Positions 1 to 8,699 of a stretch of 64,000 nt of DNA are shown piece after piece. The notes under the pieces are model-generated. The model was not told the DNA's origin, searched no databases, and saw nothing but the letters and a program-made list of their open reading frames with translations. This stretch comes from Asaia bogorensis (GTDB lineage: Bacteria > Pseudomonadota > Alphaproteobacteria > Acetobacterales > Acetobacteraceae). The stretch covers positions 186,001-250,000 of the forward strand of contig NZ_UEGO01000004.1 of the NCBI RefSeq assembly GCF_900465345.1, in the 5' to 3' direction. Position numbers and translations under genes: made by a program. Position 1 is the first letter of the stretch. Each line of letters starts with the position of its first letter.

Positions 1-666
1 CAGCACATGCCCGTGCCCCCCTGCCACCAGGCGATATTCATGAGCGGCACAGCGCAAATCCCATAATCCGGTCATGGAACGCAGCGCCTGATCCGCGCGC
101 TCCGTGTCACCCATGGGCAGTGTGCGCCAAGCGATCTTGCCGGTCACATCCTCGATACGGGAAAAAGGTCGTGCCGCCTGCATCGGATGGATTGCCCCGC
201 AAGGATCCTCCGTCCATGCGCCCTCGCCCATCAAGGCAAGGGCAGAACTGCCTGTAACGGGGTCATGAATGACACTCGCCACCGGCACGCCATGCTCGAG
301 AACGGCCATCATCACGCCAAAAACCGGCAAGCCGGCGGCGTAATTGGCTGTGCCATCAATAGGATCGATGGTCACACATAGCGGGGCTCTACCGGCTTGT
401 TCGATCAGGGCCGGTTGGGTGCAGCATCGCTCTTCGCCAATCAGGACAGCCTCAGGCAACAGGCGCGCCAGCTCCCCCGCAATAAACTCTTCCGAGAGGA
501 TATCCGCAATCGTCACCAGATCGGAAGGGGACGATTTCGTCCGTATGTCAGCTTCGGACAAACGACCAAAACGTGGCATGATGATCCGTGTCGCCGCATC
601 ACGGGCGATCACGGATATATCCTCCAGCACCGCCCGCGTCACGGTGCGTGTCCGCACCGGTGTCAT
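1..666 (-). CDS. Inositol-monophosphatase-family phosphatase (3' end outside window)
   Basis: About 222 residues are visible and the gene runs off the left edge. They carry the family metal-binding signatures: SPSDLVTIAD (residues 46-55), GEER (77-80) and DPIDGTANY (101-109). The family comprises Mg2+-dependent phosphatases acting on inositol-1-phosphate, histidinol phosphate or PAP; the substrate cannot be told here. The start chosen is ATG at 666 behind GAGG. An in-frame TTG at 687 behind GGGAGG is a credible alternative that adds seven residues. It lies 76 bases downstream of hflX on the same strand and may be the last gene of that run. It matches no recognised pathway partner nearby. The family call is firm, the substrate is not. 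Confidence 0.82.
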   Translation of the reverse strand, partial: MTPVRTRTVTRAVLEDISVIARDAATRIIMPRFGRLSEADIRTKSSPSDLVTIADILSEEFIAGELARLLPEAVLIGEERCCTQPALIEQAGRAPLCVTIDPIDGTANYAAGLPVFGVMMAVLEHGVPVASVIHDPVTGSSALALMGEGAWTEDPCGAIHPMQAARPFSRIEDVTGKIAWRTLPMGDTERADQALRSMTGLWDLRCAAHEYRLVAGGHGHVL

Positions 667-742
667 GATCGCCTCACCCTCGCTCAATCGTTCCTCCCTG
701 GGACAGACCGTTATCCTCCCTCAATCCAGTATCAGGAGGATT

Positions 743-2053
743 TCAGGCAGATACAAGGCAATCCGGGTAGAGTTGGCCGAAGCGTGACCGGTCCTGCTCG
801 AACAGCCGGACATCGAGCGTGATCTCGGTTTCCCGGTCCAGACGTTCCAGCACCTCGCCATGCTCATAGAGCCATGCCAGCGCAGCACCATTGCTGATAT
901 CGAGGCTCACACGTGTCAGGCTCATCGACGCCGTCATATGCTGATCGAGCATCGAATAAAGATTGGGCAGCCCCTCGCCTGTCATGGCCGATATGGCCAC
1001 ACAACCGGGATGGCGGGGCACAGCCTCGATACCGCCCATGAGGTCGGCCTTGTTCAGAACCTCGATGGTTCGCTCGGGCCAGTTTTCATCCAGCATGCCA
1101 TCGCGCACCATGCCATCCAGCACGTTGATGACATCAGCACGCTGGGCGGCACTATCCGGGTGAGCAATATCGCGCACGTGGAGGATGATATCAGCCTCGG
1201 CCACTTCTTCGAGTGTCGCACGAAAGGCCGCAACCAGCTCGGTAGGCAATTCACTGATGAATCCGACCGTATCGGACAGAATGACCCTGCGCCCTGACGG
1301 CAGACGCAAACCCCGCATGGTCGGATCCAGCGTCGCAAAAAGCTGATCCTGCGCATGCACGGCGGAGCCGGTCAGCGCATTGAACAGTGTCGATTTGCCT
1401 GCGTTGGTGTAGCCCACCAGAGCGACCACCGGGAAGGGCACTTTCTTGCGGGCGGAGCGATGCAGGCCACGCGTGCGGCGTACCTGATCGAGATCCTTGC
1501 GCAATCTGACCAGCCGCTCGTCGATCATGCGACGGTCAGCCTCGATCTGGGTTTCACCCGGACCGCCAAGAAAGCCGAAACCACCCCGCTGACGCTCAAG
1601 ATGGGTCCATAGCCTGACGAGACGGGAACGCTGATATTCCAGATGCGCCAGTTCTACCTGCAATACACCCTCACGGGTGGCTGCGCGTGCGCCGAAGATA
1701 TCCAGAATCAGCCCGGTGCGATCGAGTACCTTGCAGTCCAGCGCCTTCTCGAGATTGCGCTGCTGGCCGGGTGAGAGTTTCGCGTCCACGATCATGACCT
1801 TGACGTCATTCTCGTGCACCAGCTCGGCCAGCTGCTCAACCTGTCCCTTGCCGAAAAGGGTCGCAGGGCGAACCGCGCGAATCGCCAGAACGGCCTGCCT
1901 GACGACAACGAGACCGATGGAAGACGTCAGCCCGACAGCCTCTTCAAGACGGGCCTCCGCAGCGCGGAACTCGTCATTGGGTGTCGGGCGCGCCCAGGGT
2001 AGAATGACCGCAGCGCGTGTCGCGGGGGGTGTCGTACTTGTCGTCACTGACAC
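743..2053 (-). CDS. hflX: Ribosome-associated GTPase HflX
   Basis: At 436 residues it matches normal HflX length. The N-terminal half is the HflX-specific nucleotide-binding and coiled-coil part, including the glycine-rich GGFGFLGGPGETQIE stretch near residue 157. The G domain follows with P-loop GYTNAGKST (214-222), G3 DTVGF (261-265) and G4 NKAD (334-337). HflX family proteins bind the 50S subunit and split or rescue stalled ribosomes under stress. The gene starts 21 bases after hfq, the order known from many proteobacteria, so the two are probably cotranscribed. Nothing is truncated. Confidence 0.96.
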   Translation of the reverse strand: MSVTTSTTPPATRAAVILPWARPTPNDEFRAAEARLEEAVGLTSSIGLVVVRQAVLAIRAVRPATLFGKGQVEQLAELVHENDVKVMIVDAKLSPGQQRNLEKALDCKVLDRTGLILDIFGARAATREGVLQVELAHLEYQRSRLVRLWTHLERQRGGFGFLGGPGETQIEADRRMIDERLVRLRKDLDQVRRTRGLHRSARKKVPFPVVALVGYTNAGKSTLFNALTGSAVHAQDQLFATLDPTMRGLRLPSGRRVILSDTVGFISELPTELVAAFRATLEEVAEADIILHVRDIAHPDSAAQRADVINVLDGMVRDGMLDENWPERTIEVLNKADLMGGIEAVPRHPGCVAISAMTGEGLPNLYSMLDQHMTASMSLTRVSLDISNGAALAWLYEHGEVLERLDRETEITLDVRLFEQDRSRFGQLYPDCLVSA

Positions 2054-2074
2054 GTCTTGGGGAAACTCCAGTCC

Positions 2075-2368
2075 TTAAAGGCTCAACTCGCCATCCTGAG
2101 CAAAAAGCGCCAGGGGAGCGACAGGCATGATCGTGCTTACCGCATGCTTGTAGACAAGCTGGGTGTGGCCGTCACGACGCAGAATGATCGTCTCATGATC
2201 AAACTGGGGAATGACACCCTGCAGTTTCACGCCATTGACAAGAAAAACAGTCACCGGAAGCGCATGTTCCTGCAGATGCTGGAGGAACAGGGATTGTACG
2301 GTTTCACCCTCCTGAAATTCGGCAAAAGGGGGGGTCTGGGGCGACGGGGTGGGATTTGCTCTGGCCAA
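2075..2368 (-). CDS. hfq: RNA chaperone Hfq, 97 aa, TTG start
   Basis: The Sm1 and Sm2 core is clear: VFLVNGVKLQG (41-51), then QLVYKHAVSTIMP (70-82). Hfq is a hexameric ring pairing small RNAs with mRNAs. The start chosen is TTG at 2368 behind a purine-rich AAGAAGAAGAG stretch. An in-frame TTG at 2428 would force translation through a GC hairpin and is unlikely. The segment FDHETIILRR (56-65) differs from the usual FDxFxVLL: Glu59 stands where E. coli Hfq has Phe42, and His58 at Gln41. Those positions help form the proximal uridine pocket; Gln25, Lys74 and His75 are retained. The 17-residue Pro-rich N-terminus is also longer than usual. ntrX lies 125 bases upstream. Confidence 0.9.
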   Translation of the reverse strand: MARANPTPSPQTPPFAEFQEGETVQSLFLQHLQEHALPVTVFLVNGVKLQGVIPQFDHETIILRRDGHTQLVYKHAVSTIMPVAPLALFAQDGELSL

Positions 2369-2416
2369 GATTGCTCTTCTTCTTTTCAGGTGTTTGCAGG
2401 GGCCCCTGTTCGGGGG

Positions 2417-2449
2417 GCCGGGAGACAACGCGTGAAACAGGCTCCCGGC
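2417..2449 (-). promoter_or_regulatory. GC hairpin in the hfq leader / ntrX-hfq gap
   Basis: A perfect 8-bp stem (GCCGGGAG with CTCCCGGC, 17-base loop) lies between ntrX and hfq. A second G/C-rich palindrome sits immediately closer to hfq at about 2399-2419. Neither is followed by a T run on the minus strand, so a simple intrinsic terminator is not supported. An RNA processing or attenuation role is possible. Confidence 0.35.
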
Positions 2450-2493
2450 TTTATGGCCCCTACCTTATCTTTATTGAGATAGGGTTTCCAGAC

Positions 2494-3885
2494 TCACAAG
2501 GTCCGGTCTTCCGGTGTCACACCAAGCTGCTTGAGCTTGCGATGAAGGGCGCTACGCTCCATCCCGACGAAATTTGCTGTTCGGCTGATGTTGCCGCCAA
2601 AACGCAGGAGCTGCACTTGCAGATATTGCGTTTCAAACAGGTCACGTGCCTCACGCAGGGGCAGCGCCATGACATCCGCCCCGGCATCGAGACGGGTCAT
2701 GGACGGCGCACCCTGGCTGACCGTGCTGGGCAGCATATCCGCACGAATGAAATCCTGACCATTGGGCATCATGATCAGCAGGCGCTCCATCAGGTTGCGC
2801 AGCTCCCTGATATTCCCCGGCCATTCATAGGATTGCAGTGCAGCCAGCGCATCAACCGACAGCTCGCGCGGCGCAAGACCGGCATTCTCGGCGTAACGGC
2901 GCAGGAAATGCTGTGCGAGTGCAGGAATATCCTCACGACGCTCGCGCAGCGAAGGCAGACGCAGCGGCACCACGGCAAGACGATAATAAAGATCCTCACG
3001 AAACCGTCCCAGGGTGATTTCGCCCTGAAGGTCGCGGTTTGTGGTGGCGATCACACGTACATCCACCTTGACCCGGGTCGAGCCACCCAGGCGCTCAAAT
3101 GTCTGGTCCTGAAGTGCACGTACGATCTTGCCCTGGGTTTCCAGCGGCATGTCTGCCACTTCGTCCAGCAGCAGCGTTCCCTTGTGAGCCCGCTCCAGCA
3201 CGCCGGTGCGGCGCATCACGCCATCAGATTGCCCTTCAATTCCGAACAGTTCTTCTTCGAATCGACTGGGGGCAAGCGTAGCACAATTGAGCGCGATGAA
3301 AGGCCCTGTACCACGGCGTGACCGCGCATGAACCATCCGCGCCGCAATTTCCTTGCCAGACCCGGCAGGCCCTGTGATCAGCACGCGTGAATTGGTGGGC
3401 GCCACACGCTCAATCTGCCCCCGCACGGCGCTTATGCCGGGGCCGTCACCGAAAAGCAGGGTCTCATTTCCCGAGCGCAGGCGCAGCTCGGCGTTCTCAC
3501 GCTCCAGACGCGCGGCTTCCAGTGCGCGCTGGACAACGACAATCAGACGATCAGCCTGAAAGGGCTTCTCGATAAAATCATAGGCACCGTGCTGAAGGCT
3601 CGAAACGGCGGTCTCGATCGTTCCGTGGCCGGAAATCATGACGACCGGCAGTCCCGGTTCCTCAGCCTTGATCGTCTTGAGCAGATCGATGCCGTCGAGA
3701 CGCGACCCCTGCAACCAGATATCGAGAATGACCAGAGACGGACGACGGGCCCGGAACGCCGCCAGAGCCTGATCCGAATTGGCGGCAACCCGCGTCTCAT
3801 ATCCTTCATCACGAAGGAGTCCCTCGATGAGAAGCCGGATATCCGGCTCGTCATCGACGATCAGGATTTCATGCTCCATGCGCAT
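2494..3885 (-). CDS. ntrX: NtrX response regulator (receiver, AAA+, Fis HTH)
   Basis: 463 residues. The receiver domain has phospho-acceptor Asp55 (LVILDIW). The AAA+ domain has Walker A GPAGSGK (172-178) and Walker B LLLDE (238-242). A C-terminal Fis-type helix-turn-helix lies near 430-460. The GAFTGA sigma-54 loop is absent, with EELFGIEGQSDG there instead; this is known for alphaproteobacterial NtrX proteins, which need not act through sigma-54. It is the partner of NtrY, encoded 14 bases upstream. The pair is linked to nitrogen, redox and envelope control in Alphaproteobacteria. The start is the ATG after GGAATGCGC. Confidence 0.95.
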   Translation of the reverse strand: MRMEHEILIVDDEPDIRLLIEGLLRDEGYETRVAANSDQALAAFRARRPSLVILDIWLQGSRLDGIDLLKTIKAEEPGLPVVMISGHGTIETAVSSLQHGAYDFIEKPFQADRLIVVVQRALEAARLERENAELRLRSGNETLLFGDGPGISAVRGQIERVAPTNSRVLITGPAGSGKEIAARMVHARSRRGTGPFIALNCATLAPSRFEEELFGIEGQSDGVMRRTGVLERAHKGTLLLDEVADMPLETQGKIVRALQDQTFERLGGSTRVKVDVRVIATTNRDLQGEITLGRFREDLYYRLAVVPLRLPSLRERREDIPALAQHFLRRYAENAGLAPRELSVDALAALQSYEWPGNIRELRNLMERLLIMMPNGQDFIRADMLPSTVSQGAPSMTRLDAGADVMALPLREARDLFETQYLQVQLLRFGGNISRTANFVGMERSALHRKLKQLGVTPEDRTL

Positions 3886-3899
3886 TCCTCATCAGAAGT

Positions 3900-6350
3900 T
3901 CATTGCTCCCTGCTCGTCTGGACCGCAAGGCCGGGTTGCGCGTCATACATCTCGCGCACAGGCAAGGTAAGCGTCGAGACGGTTCCACGTCCGTCCGGTC
4001 TATCCTCCAGCCTGATTCCACCTGCGTGATCCTCCATGATCTTCTTGACGATGGCGAGCCCCAGCCCCGTCCCTTTCGGTTTGTGCGTGATATACGGTTC
4101 CGTCAAGCGGTGGCGGTCAACAGAAGGCAAACCGATGCCGTCGTCAATGACCTGCACAATGGCTTCGCCCCCCGCAACTCCCAAAACGACGCGGATCTGT
4201 CCCTGAGTCGACCGCCGCTCCGCGTTTGCCTCGGCGGGGTCATATGGCTGGTCGGGCTCGCCCCGTTCCTCCCGTTCCTTTGCCGCCATGGCAACAGCAT
4301 CTGCTGCATTTTGCAAAAGATTGGTAAGAGCCTGCCCTATCAGTCGTCGGTCACAATGCACAAACGGCCCACGCGACGGTACATCAGCCGTATCATAGAC
4401 AATCTCGGGATGGGCGTTGCGCTGGAGAACCAGAGCCTCGCGCACCAGACGCGCCAGATCCTCATCTTTCAGAACGGGTTGCGGCATACGGGCAAAAGAC
4501 GAGAATTCATCCACCATACGCCCGATATCGCCAACATGACGCACGATGGTATCCACGCATTGACCAAATGTTTCCGGATCGGAACTGATCTCGCGCAGGA
4601 AGCGACGCTTCAACCGCTCTGCCGAGAGCTGGATGGGCGTCAGTGGATTCTTGATTTCATGAGCGATGCGTCGGGCCACGTCGGCCCATGCTGCCTTGCG
4701 CTGGGCCGCCAGAAGCGCCGTGATATCATCAAACGTGACAACATAGCCTGTCGAATCATCGCTTCGTTGCTCACCCACCACACGCACCAGAAGCGTGCGA
4801 CCGGATGTACCCACGCTGGGACCATCGCCAAGCACAGCCCCTCTCTCAGCGACATCAATCTGGATTTCCGCGGTGTGCGCCTCTCCGGGCTCTGCCCGCG
4901 CCTGATCGAGCATGGTGCCGAATTCCGGCACAACATCGCGCAGGGCCTGCCCCTTGCCACTGTCCAGGTCACGCTGGAGCAGTCTGGAGGCCGCGCGATT
5001 GGGTAATTCGATCACCTGATGCGCATCGAGACCAATCACGCCGGCCGACACACCGGACAGAACCGTTTCGGTGAAGCGACGCCGCTCATCAATCTGCTCA
5101 TAAGCTTCCATCAGCTCGGTACGCTGGGTCGAAAGCTGATCGGTCATGCGGTTGAAAGCACGAGACAGGGTGCCAACCTCATCATCACGCCGGGCGTCGC
5201 GGGCACGCGCTTCAGGCACACGCACACTCAGATCACCCTCGCTCACCCGTCGCGCCGCAAGGATCAGGAGGCCGAGAGGCTGGGTAATCTGCTTGGCCAG
5301 AACCAGCCCCGTCAGCATGCCGATGCTGAGCACCAGCAGGCCCAGCAGCGCAAAGATCAGCGCAAAGCTCACCTGTATGGCCGAACGATGCGCATCGAGA
5401 CGCTGATATTCCGAAACGACCGCATCGGTATGGCGCATATGCTCAAGAATCTTGGCATCGACCGGGCGTGTGATGACCAGCATCAGCCCGGAACTTGGCC
5501 CAAGGCTGACGACAGCGCGCACAGTACGTTCATCCGGACTATCGAGAATCGCCACGTCATTGGTGCGCGCCAGTGTCGTGGCATCCTTGGGCGGCAGGGC
5601 CATCTGCTTGCCCTGCAATGCCGCCAGCCCGCCCGACGCCACCACCTTGTTGGTGTAGGAATCGAACACCACGGCCTCGTTCAGGCCGCGTTCAGTGGCT
5701 TCCACATCCAGCATCATCCCGAGCTGACCCGGATCACGCATTAGATCCACGCCATGGCGATACATCTCGTCATTATTGGCGGTGATGATGATATTTGCGA
5801 GGGCAAAGGCCTCGGTGCGGATGTTGTCGTTATGCTCCTGCAGATAGCCTGCCGCCACGTCACGCGCTTCGGTCAACGCCGTGTTCACACGGTTGGAAAA
5901 CCAGATCTGGATTCCGAAATGGAAGAACAGGGCTGCAAGCCCCCCGATCACCACAGTTGGGGCCACAGCGACCACGCCGAAAAGCGTAATCAGCCTGACA
6001 TGGAGCCGCGCCCCTGCCAGACCGGTACGGCGCTCGGCGAGCATGCGCCCGACGCGCATGATGACAGCCGCCCCCAGAAGAAGCAGCACCACGAAATCGA
6101 GCAGGAACACGACGGATTCGATCTGGGGCCGGTAAGCAAAGGAAAGGCCACGCGCCAGAACAACAAATGTCGTGATCAGCAGGACCAGCGCCGCGCAGGC
6201 CAGAACCATTGCCGTCTTGAGACGGCTGACACGCCGTATAACCCGCAGGAAGGCGGAATCGTGCTCTGTCTGCGATCCGCTCCCGGGCATAGTATCATCC
6301 GGGAAGGGGTCGGACACATGCGTGATTACGGGCTTGTCCCTGTCTGTCAT
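3900..6350 (-). CDS. ntrY: NtrY membrane sensor histidine kinase
   Basis: 816 residues. Membrane segments lie at about 46-67, 78-101, 120-144 and 325-352, with a periplasmic sensor region between the third and fourth. HAMP (about 353-408) and PAS (about 425-545) follow. The H-box RRIAHEIKNPLTPIQ has His564, and the C-terminal ATPase domain has a GTGLGLAIVKK box. It autophosphorylates and passes phosphate to NtrX. Its ATG overlaps the stop of the upstream ntrC-like gene by four bases, so the two are translationally coupled. The architecture is complete. Confidence 0.95.
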   Translation of the reverse strand: MTDRDKPVITHVSDPFPDDTMPGSGSQTEHDSAFLRVIRRVSRLKTAMVLACAALVLLITTFVVLARGLSFAYRPQIESVVFLLDFVVLLLLGAAVIMRVGRMLAERRTGLAGARLHVRLITLFGVVAVAPTVVIGGLAALFFHFGIQIWFSNRVNTALTEARDVAAGYLQEHNDNIRTEAFALANIIITANNDEMYRHGVDLMRDPGQLGMMLDVEATERGLNEAVVFDSYTNKVVASGGLAALQGKQMALPPKDATTLARTNDVAILDSPDERTVRAVVSLGPSSGLMLVITRPVDAKILEHMRHTDAVVSEYQRLDAHRSAIQVSFALIFALLGLLVLSIGMLTGLVLAKQITQPLGLLILAARRVSEGDLSVRVPEARARDARRDDEVGTLSRAFNRMTDQLSTQRTELMEAYEQIDERRRFTETVLSGVSAGVIGLDAHQVIELPNRAASRLLQRDLDSGKGQALRDVVPEFGTMLDQARAEPGEAHTAEIQIDVAERGAVLGDGPSVGTSGRTLLVRVVGEQRSDDSTGYVVTFDDITALLAAQRKAAWADVARRIAHEIKNPLTPIQLSAERLKRRFLREISSDPETFGQCVDTIVRHVGDIGRMVDEFSSFARMPQPVLKDEDLARLVREALVLQRNAHPEIVYDTADVPSRGPFVHCDRRLIGQALTNLLQNAADAVAMAAKEREERGEPDQPYDPAEANAERRSTQGQIRVVLGVAGGEAIVQVIDDGIGLPSVDRHRLTEPYITHKPKGTGLGLAIVKKIMEDHAGGIRLEDRPDGRGTVSTLTLPVREMYDAQPGLAVQTSREQ

Positions 6351-7399
6351 GACCGTGTGCGCCCTGTCTCGATGCCTAAAAGCTGCAGCCGCTTACGCAG
6401 CGTATTGCGATTGATCCCCAGAAGGGCGGCCGCCCTGATCTGGTTGCCCTCTGTCGCCCTGAGTACGAGACGGAACAAAGGTCGCTCGACTTCTGCCAGC
6501 ACGCGGGCATGAAGCGACCCCTGAACATCGCTTTCAAGATCGAGCATGGAGGGAAGATAACGCGCCAGAAGCCCCTGGAAAGAGGCGGCATCAGCCGTTG
6601 TGTCCACCCGATGCAACGCAGCAAGACGCGACGCCGTCACAACCCCGCCCGCTCTGGATTGCGCAGCGTGAGACAAAAGCTGACATATCTGGCGGAAATT
6701 GCCGGGCCAGTCCTGCTGGGCTAGCCAGGCGGCACAATCCGGATGAAAAACCGCCTCTCCGCCATTCTGTTCGGCCCAGACGGCACAAAGCGCGCCCATA
6801 TCGTCATGACGCTCCCGCATGGCAGGAACGGTGACACAGTGTCGGCTCAGAAGAGTCGCCAGGGCCTCATCCATGCGGCGATCCTGCACAAGGCGCGCAG
6901 GCGTCCATGTACTGGTGCAGATCACCACCGGGCGTTCATTGGCCGGTTTATTGCACAACAGCAAAAGTAGGCTGGCTTGCAGGCCTGGCTCGACAAGGCC
7001 GATCTCACCGATGAACAGGCACCCGGCCTGATCCGCCAGAGCCTCTTCAAAGGAAAGGCGATCAATGACCGGCACGAAGCGCCCCGGCCGGGCAGACTGC
7101 ACCCAAAGATAACGTGCAGCTCTTGTTCGGCCGCTGCCTGCCTCACCACACAGCATGAGCGCGTCGAGCGATGGCAGGCAGGCATCGAGCCGATCTCGCA
7201 ACTGTCGGACCGCTTCAGACTGCCCGTCAAAACCAAGACTCGCCGGTGCAGGATGCTTCAAGGCATGAGGCGCCATGTTCGCCGCGCCTCGGAAATCTGG
7301 CTCTGCATTTTCAGAAAGCATGCCGGGAGAGGCGCGATCGTGCGGCATCAGGAGCGCACTGACACGGTTGCGATCATCATGCGCCCGACGAGCCTGCAC
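6347..7399 (-). CDS. Degenerate NtrC-like protein without receiver domain
   Basis: 350 residues from a GTG at 7399, after an in-frame stop seven codons upstream. Later ATG starts, such as the one after GAGGCGCGGCGAAC, are possible. The C-terminal HTH (GNQIRAAALLGINRNTLRK) and the WPGN segment are typical of NtrC. The receiver domain is missing. Walker A is GEAGSGRT (85-92), with Arg for the invariant Lys. Walker B is LFIGEIG (128-134), with Gly for Asp. The whole ELFGH-GAFTGA insert is absent. ATP-driven sigma-54 activation is therefore unlikely and only DNA binding looks preserved. It sits between dusB and ntrY, where ntrB-ntrC normally stand; no ntrB is present. The downstream overlap with ntrY is ATGA. 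Confidence 0.85.
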   Translation of the reverse strand: MQARRAHDDRNRVSALLMPHDRASPGMLSENAEPDFRGAANMAPHALKHPAPASLGFDGQSEAVRQLRDRLDACLPSLDALMLCGEAGSGRTRAARYLWVQSARPGRFVPVIDRLSFEEALADQAGCLFIGEIGLVEPGLQASLLLLLCNKPANERPVVICTSTWTPARLVQDRRMDEALATLLSRHCVTVPAMRERHDDMGALCAVWAEQNGGEAVFHPDCAAWLAQQDWPGNFRQICQLLSHAAQSRAGGVVTASRLAALHRVDTTADAASFQGLLARYLPSMLDLESDVQGSLHARVLAEVERPLFRLVLRATEGNQIRAAALLGINRNTLRKRLQLLGIETGRTRS

Positions 7400-7490
7400 C
7401 GGTAAGGCAAGGCGCGGTCAGATCTTTCTCATTCAGAGAATGCAGAAGTCCGGGATAAAGGGGCGCATCATGATGCAGCGAACGCGTCAT

Positions 7491-8594
7491 TCAGGCAGCT
7501 TCTTCAACTGCATCGCCGGAATCGGGGCGCTGATGCGTGGATTCACGGTCGCGTACGACCCCGTTGGCGATCTGCTGGTCATAGAACGCCGTGAGGTGGC
7601 CGATCACATCCTGCGCTGTATCCATCTTGTTGATGCTGGCACGAAACGCGGCTGAACCGGGAAGGCCGTGCGAGTACCAGGAGACATGCTTGCGGGCGAG
7701 ACGAAGGCCGGGACGCTCGCCGAAATGGTCCAGCATCATCCCGTAATGGCGCAGAACAATGGTTTTCTCCGTCTCAAGGTCCGGATCCGGCATGTTCTCG
7801 CCCGAACGAAGCGACTGCGCCACCTGCGCCAGAAACCATGGCCGCCCGTAGCAGCCGCGACCGATCATGACGCCATCCGCCCCCGAGGCCGCCAGCGCAT
7901 CACGGGCATTCTGGATGGAAACGATATCCCCGTTGACGATCACAGGCAGGGAAACGCTCTCCTTCACCGAACGAACGAAATGCCAGTCTGCCGTGCCGTT
8001 ATAGAACATCTGGCGGGTGCGCCCGTGGACGGTCACAAGGCGAATACCAACATCTTCGGCAATGCGGGCCAGGCGCGGGGCATTAAGCGACTGATGATCC
8101 CACCCCATGCGCATCTTCAGCGTTACCGGCACTGAAACAGCCTTGACCGTCGCTTCCAGCAAGGCCGCAGCCTTGACCTCATCACGCATGAGCGCGGATC
8201 CGGCAGATTGCCCCACCGCCACTTTTTTCACAGGACAGCCAAAGTTGATGTCAATCAGGTCGGCTCCCTGATCCACGGCAATCTTTGCGGCCTGCGCCAT
8301 CGCCTCGGGATCACATCCTGCCAGCTGAACGGAGTTGGGGCCGTTCTCGGCGCTGCGCGCCATGCGCAGGGTGTTCTCGTTCTCACGCACCATGGCCCAT
8401 GAGGCGATCATTTCCGACACCACAAGCCCGGCACCGAGATCACGCGCCAGCTGACGGAAGGGCAGATCCGTAACACCCGACATCGGCGCCAGAATGACCG
8501 GCGTCTCGATCACGACACCGCCGCCAAGATCGATCGGGCGTAGTTCAAGGCCGTGGCTCGACCCAGCCACGTCGGAAGAGGAGAGATTGCTCAT
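7491..8594 (-). CDS. dusB: tRNA-dihydrouridine synthase DusB (NifR3)
   Basis: 367 residues. The FMN-binding TIM-barrel opening is [13 protein letters not shown] (31-43). The catalytic Cys120 lies in NFGCPVKKV, and [13 protein letters not shown] closes the barrel. It reduces specific uridines in the tRNA D-loop with NADPH. In Alphaproteobacteria it is known as nifR3 and heads the ntr operon, as here: it is the first gene of the minus-strand run dusB - ntrC-like - ntrY - ntrX. A 91-base gap separates it from the ntrC-like gene; that gap holds no trace of ntrB. Confidence 0.94.
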   Translation of the reverse strand: MSNLSSSDVAGSSHGLELRPIDLGGGVVIETPVILAPMSGVTDLPFRQLARDLGAGLVVSEMIASWAMVRENENTLRMARSAENGPNSVQLAGCDPEAMAQAAKIAVDQGADLIDINFGCPVKKVAVGQSAGSALMRDEVKAAALLEATVKAVSVPVTLKMRMGWDHQSLNAPRLARIAEDVGIRLVTVHGRTRQMFYNGTADWHFVRSVKESVSLPVIVNGDIVSIQNARDALAASGADGVMIGRGCYGRPWFLAQVAQSLRSGENMPDPDLETEKTIVLRHYGMMLDHFGERPGLRLARKHVSWYSHGLPGSAAFRASINKMDTAQDVIGHLTAFYDQQIANGVVRDRESTHQRPDSGDAVEEAA

Positions 8595-8699
8595 GATGGA
8601 CCAAGGATACCGGCGGCCCTTGCGTGAAGCAATCAGAGATCGTCTCTCGTGGCACAGAGAGTCCCTTGCACAACCCGGCTTCTCACGCGTCGGGATCGT

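Noticed and set aside
2369-2428. Longer Hfq start at 2428
   Set aside because: It is also TTG, translates a GC hairpin into SPGPPNRGP, and has no RBS; TTG 2368 has a better leader.
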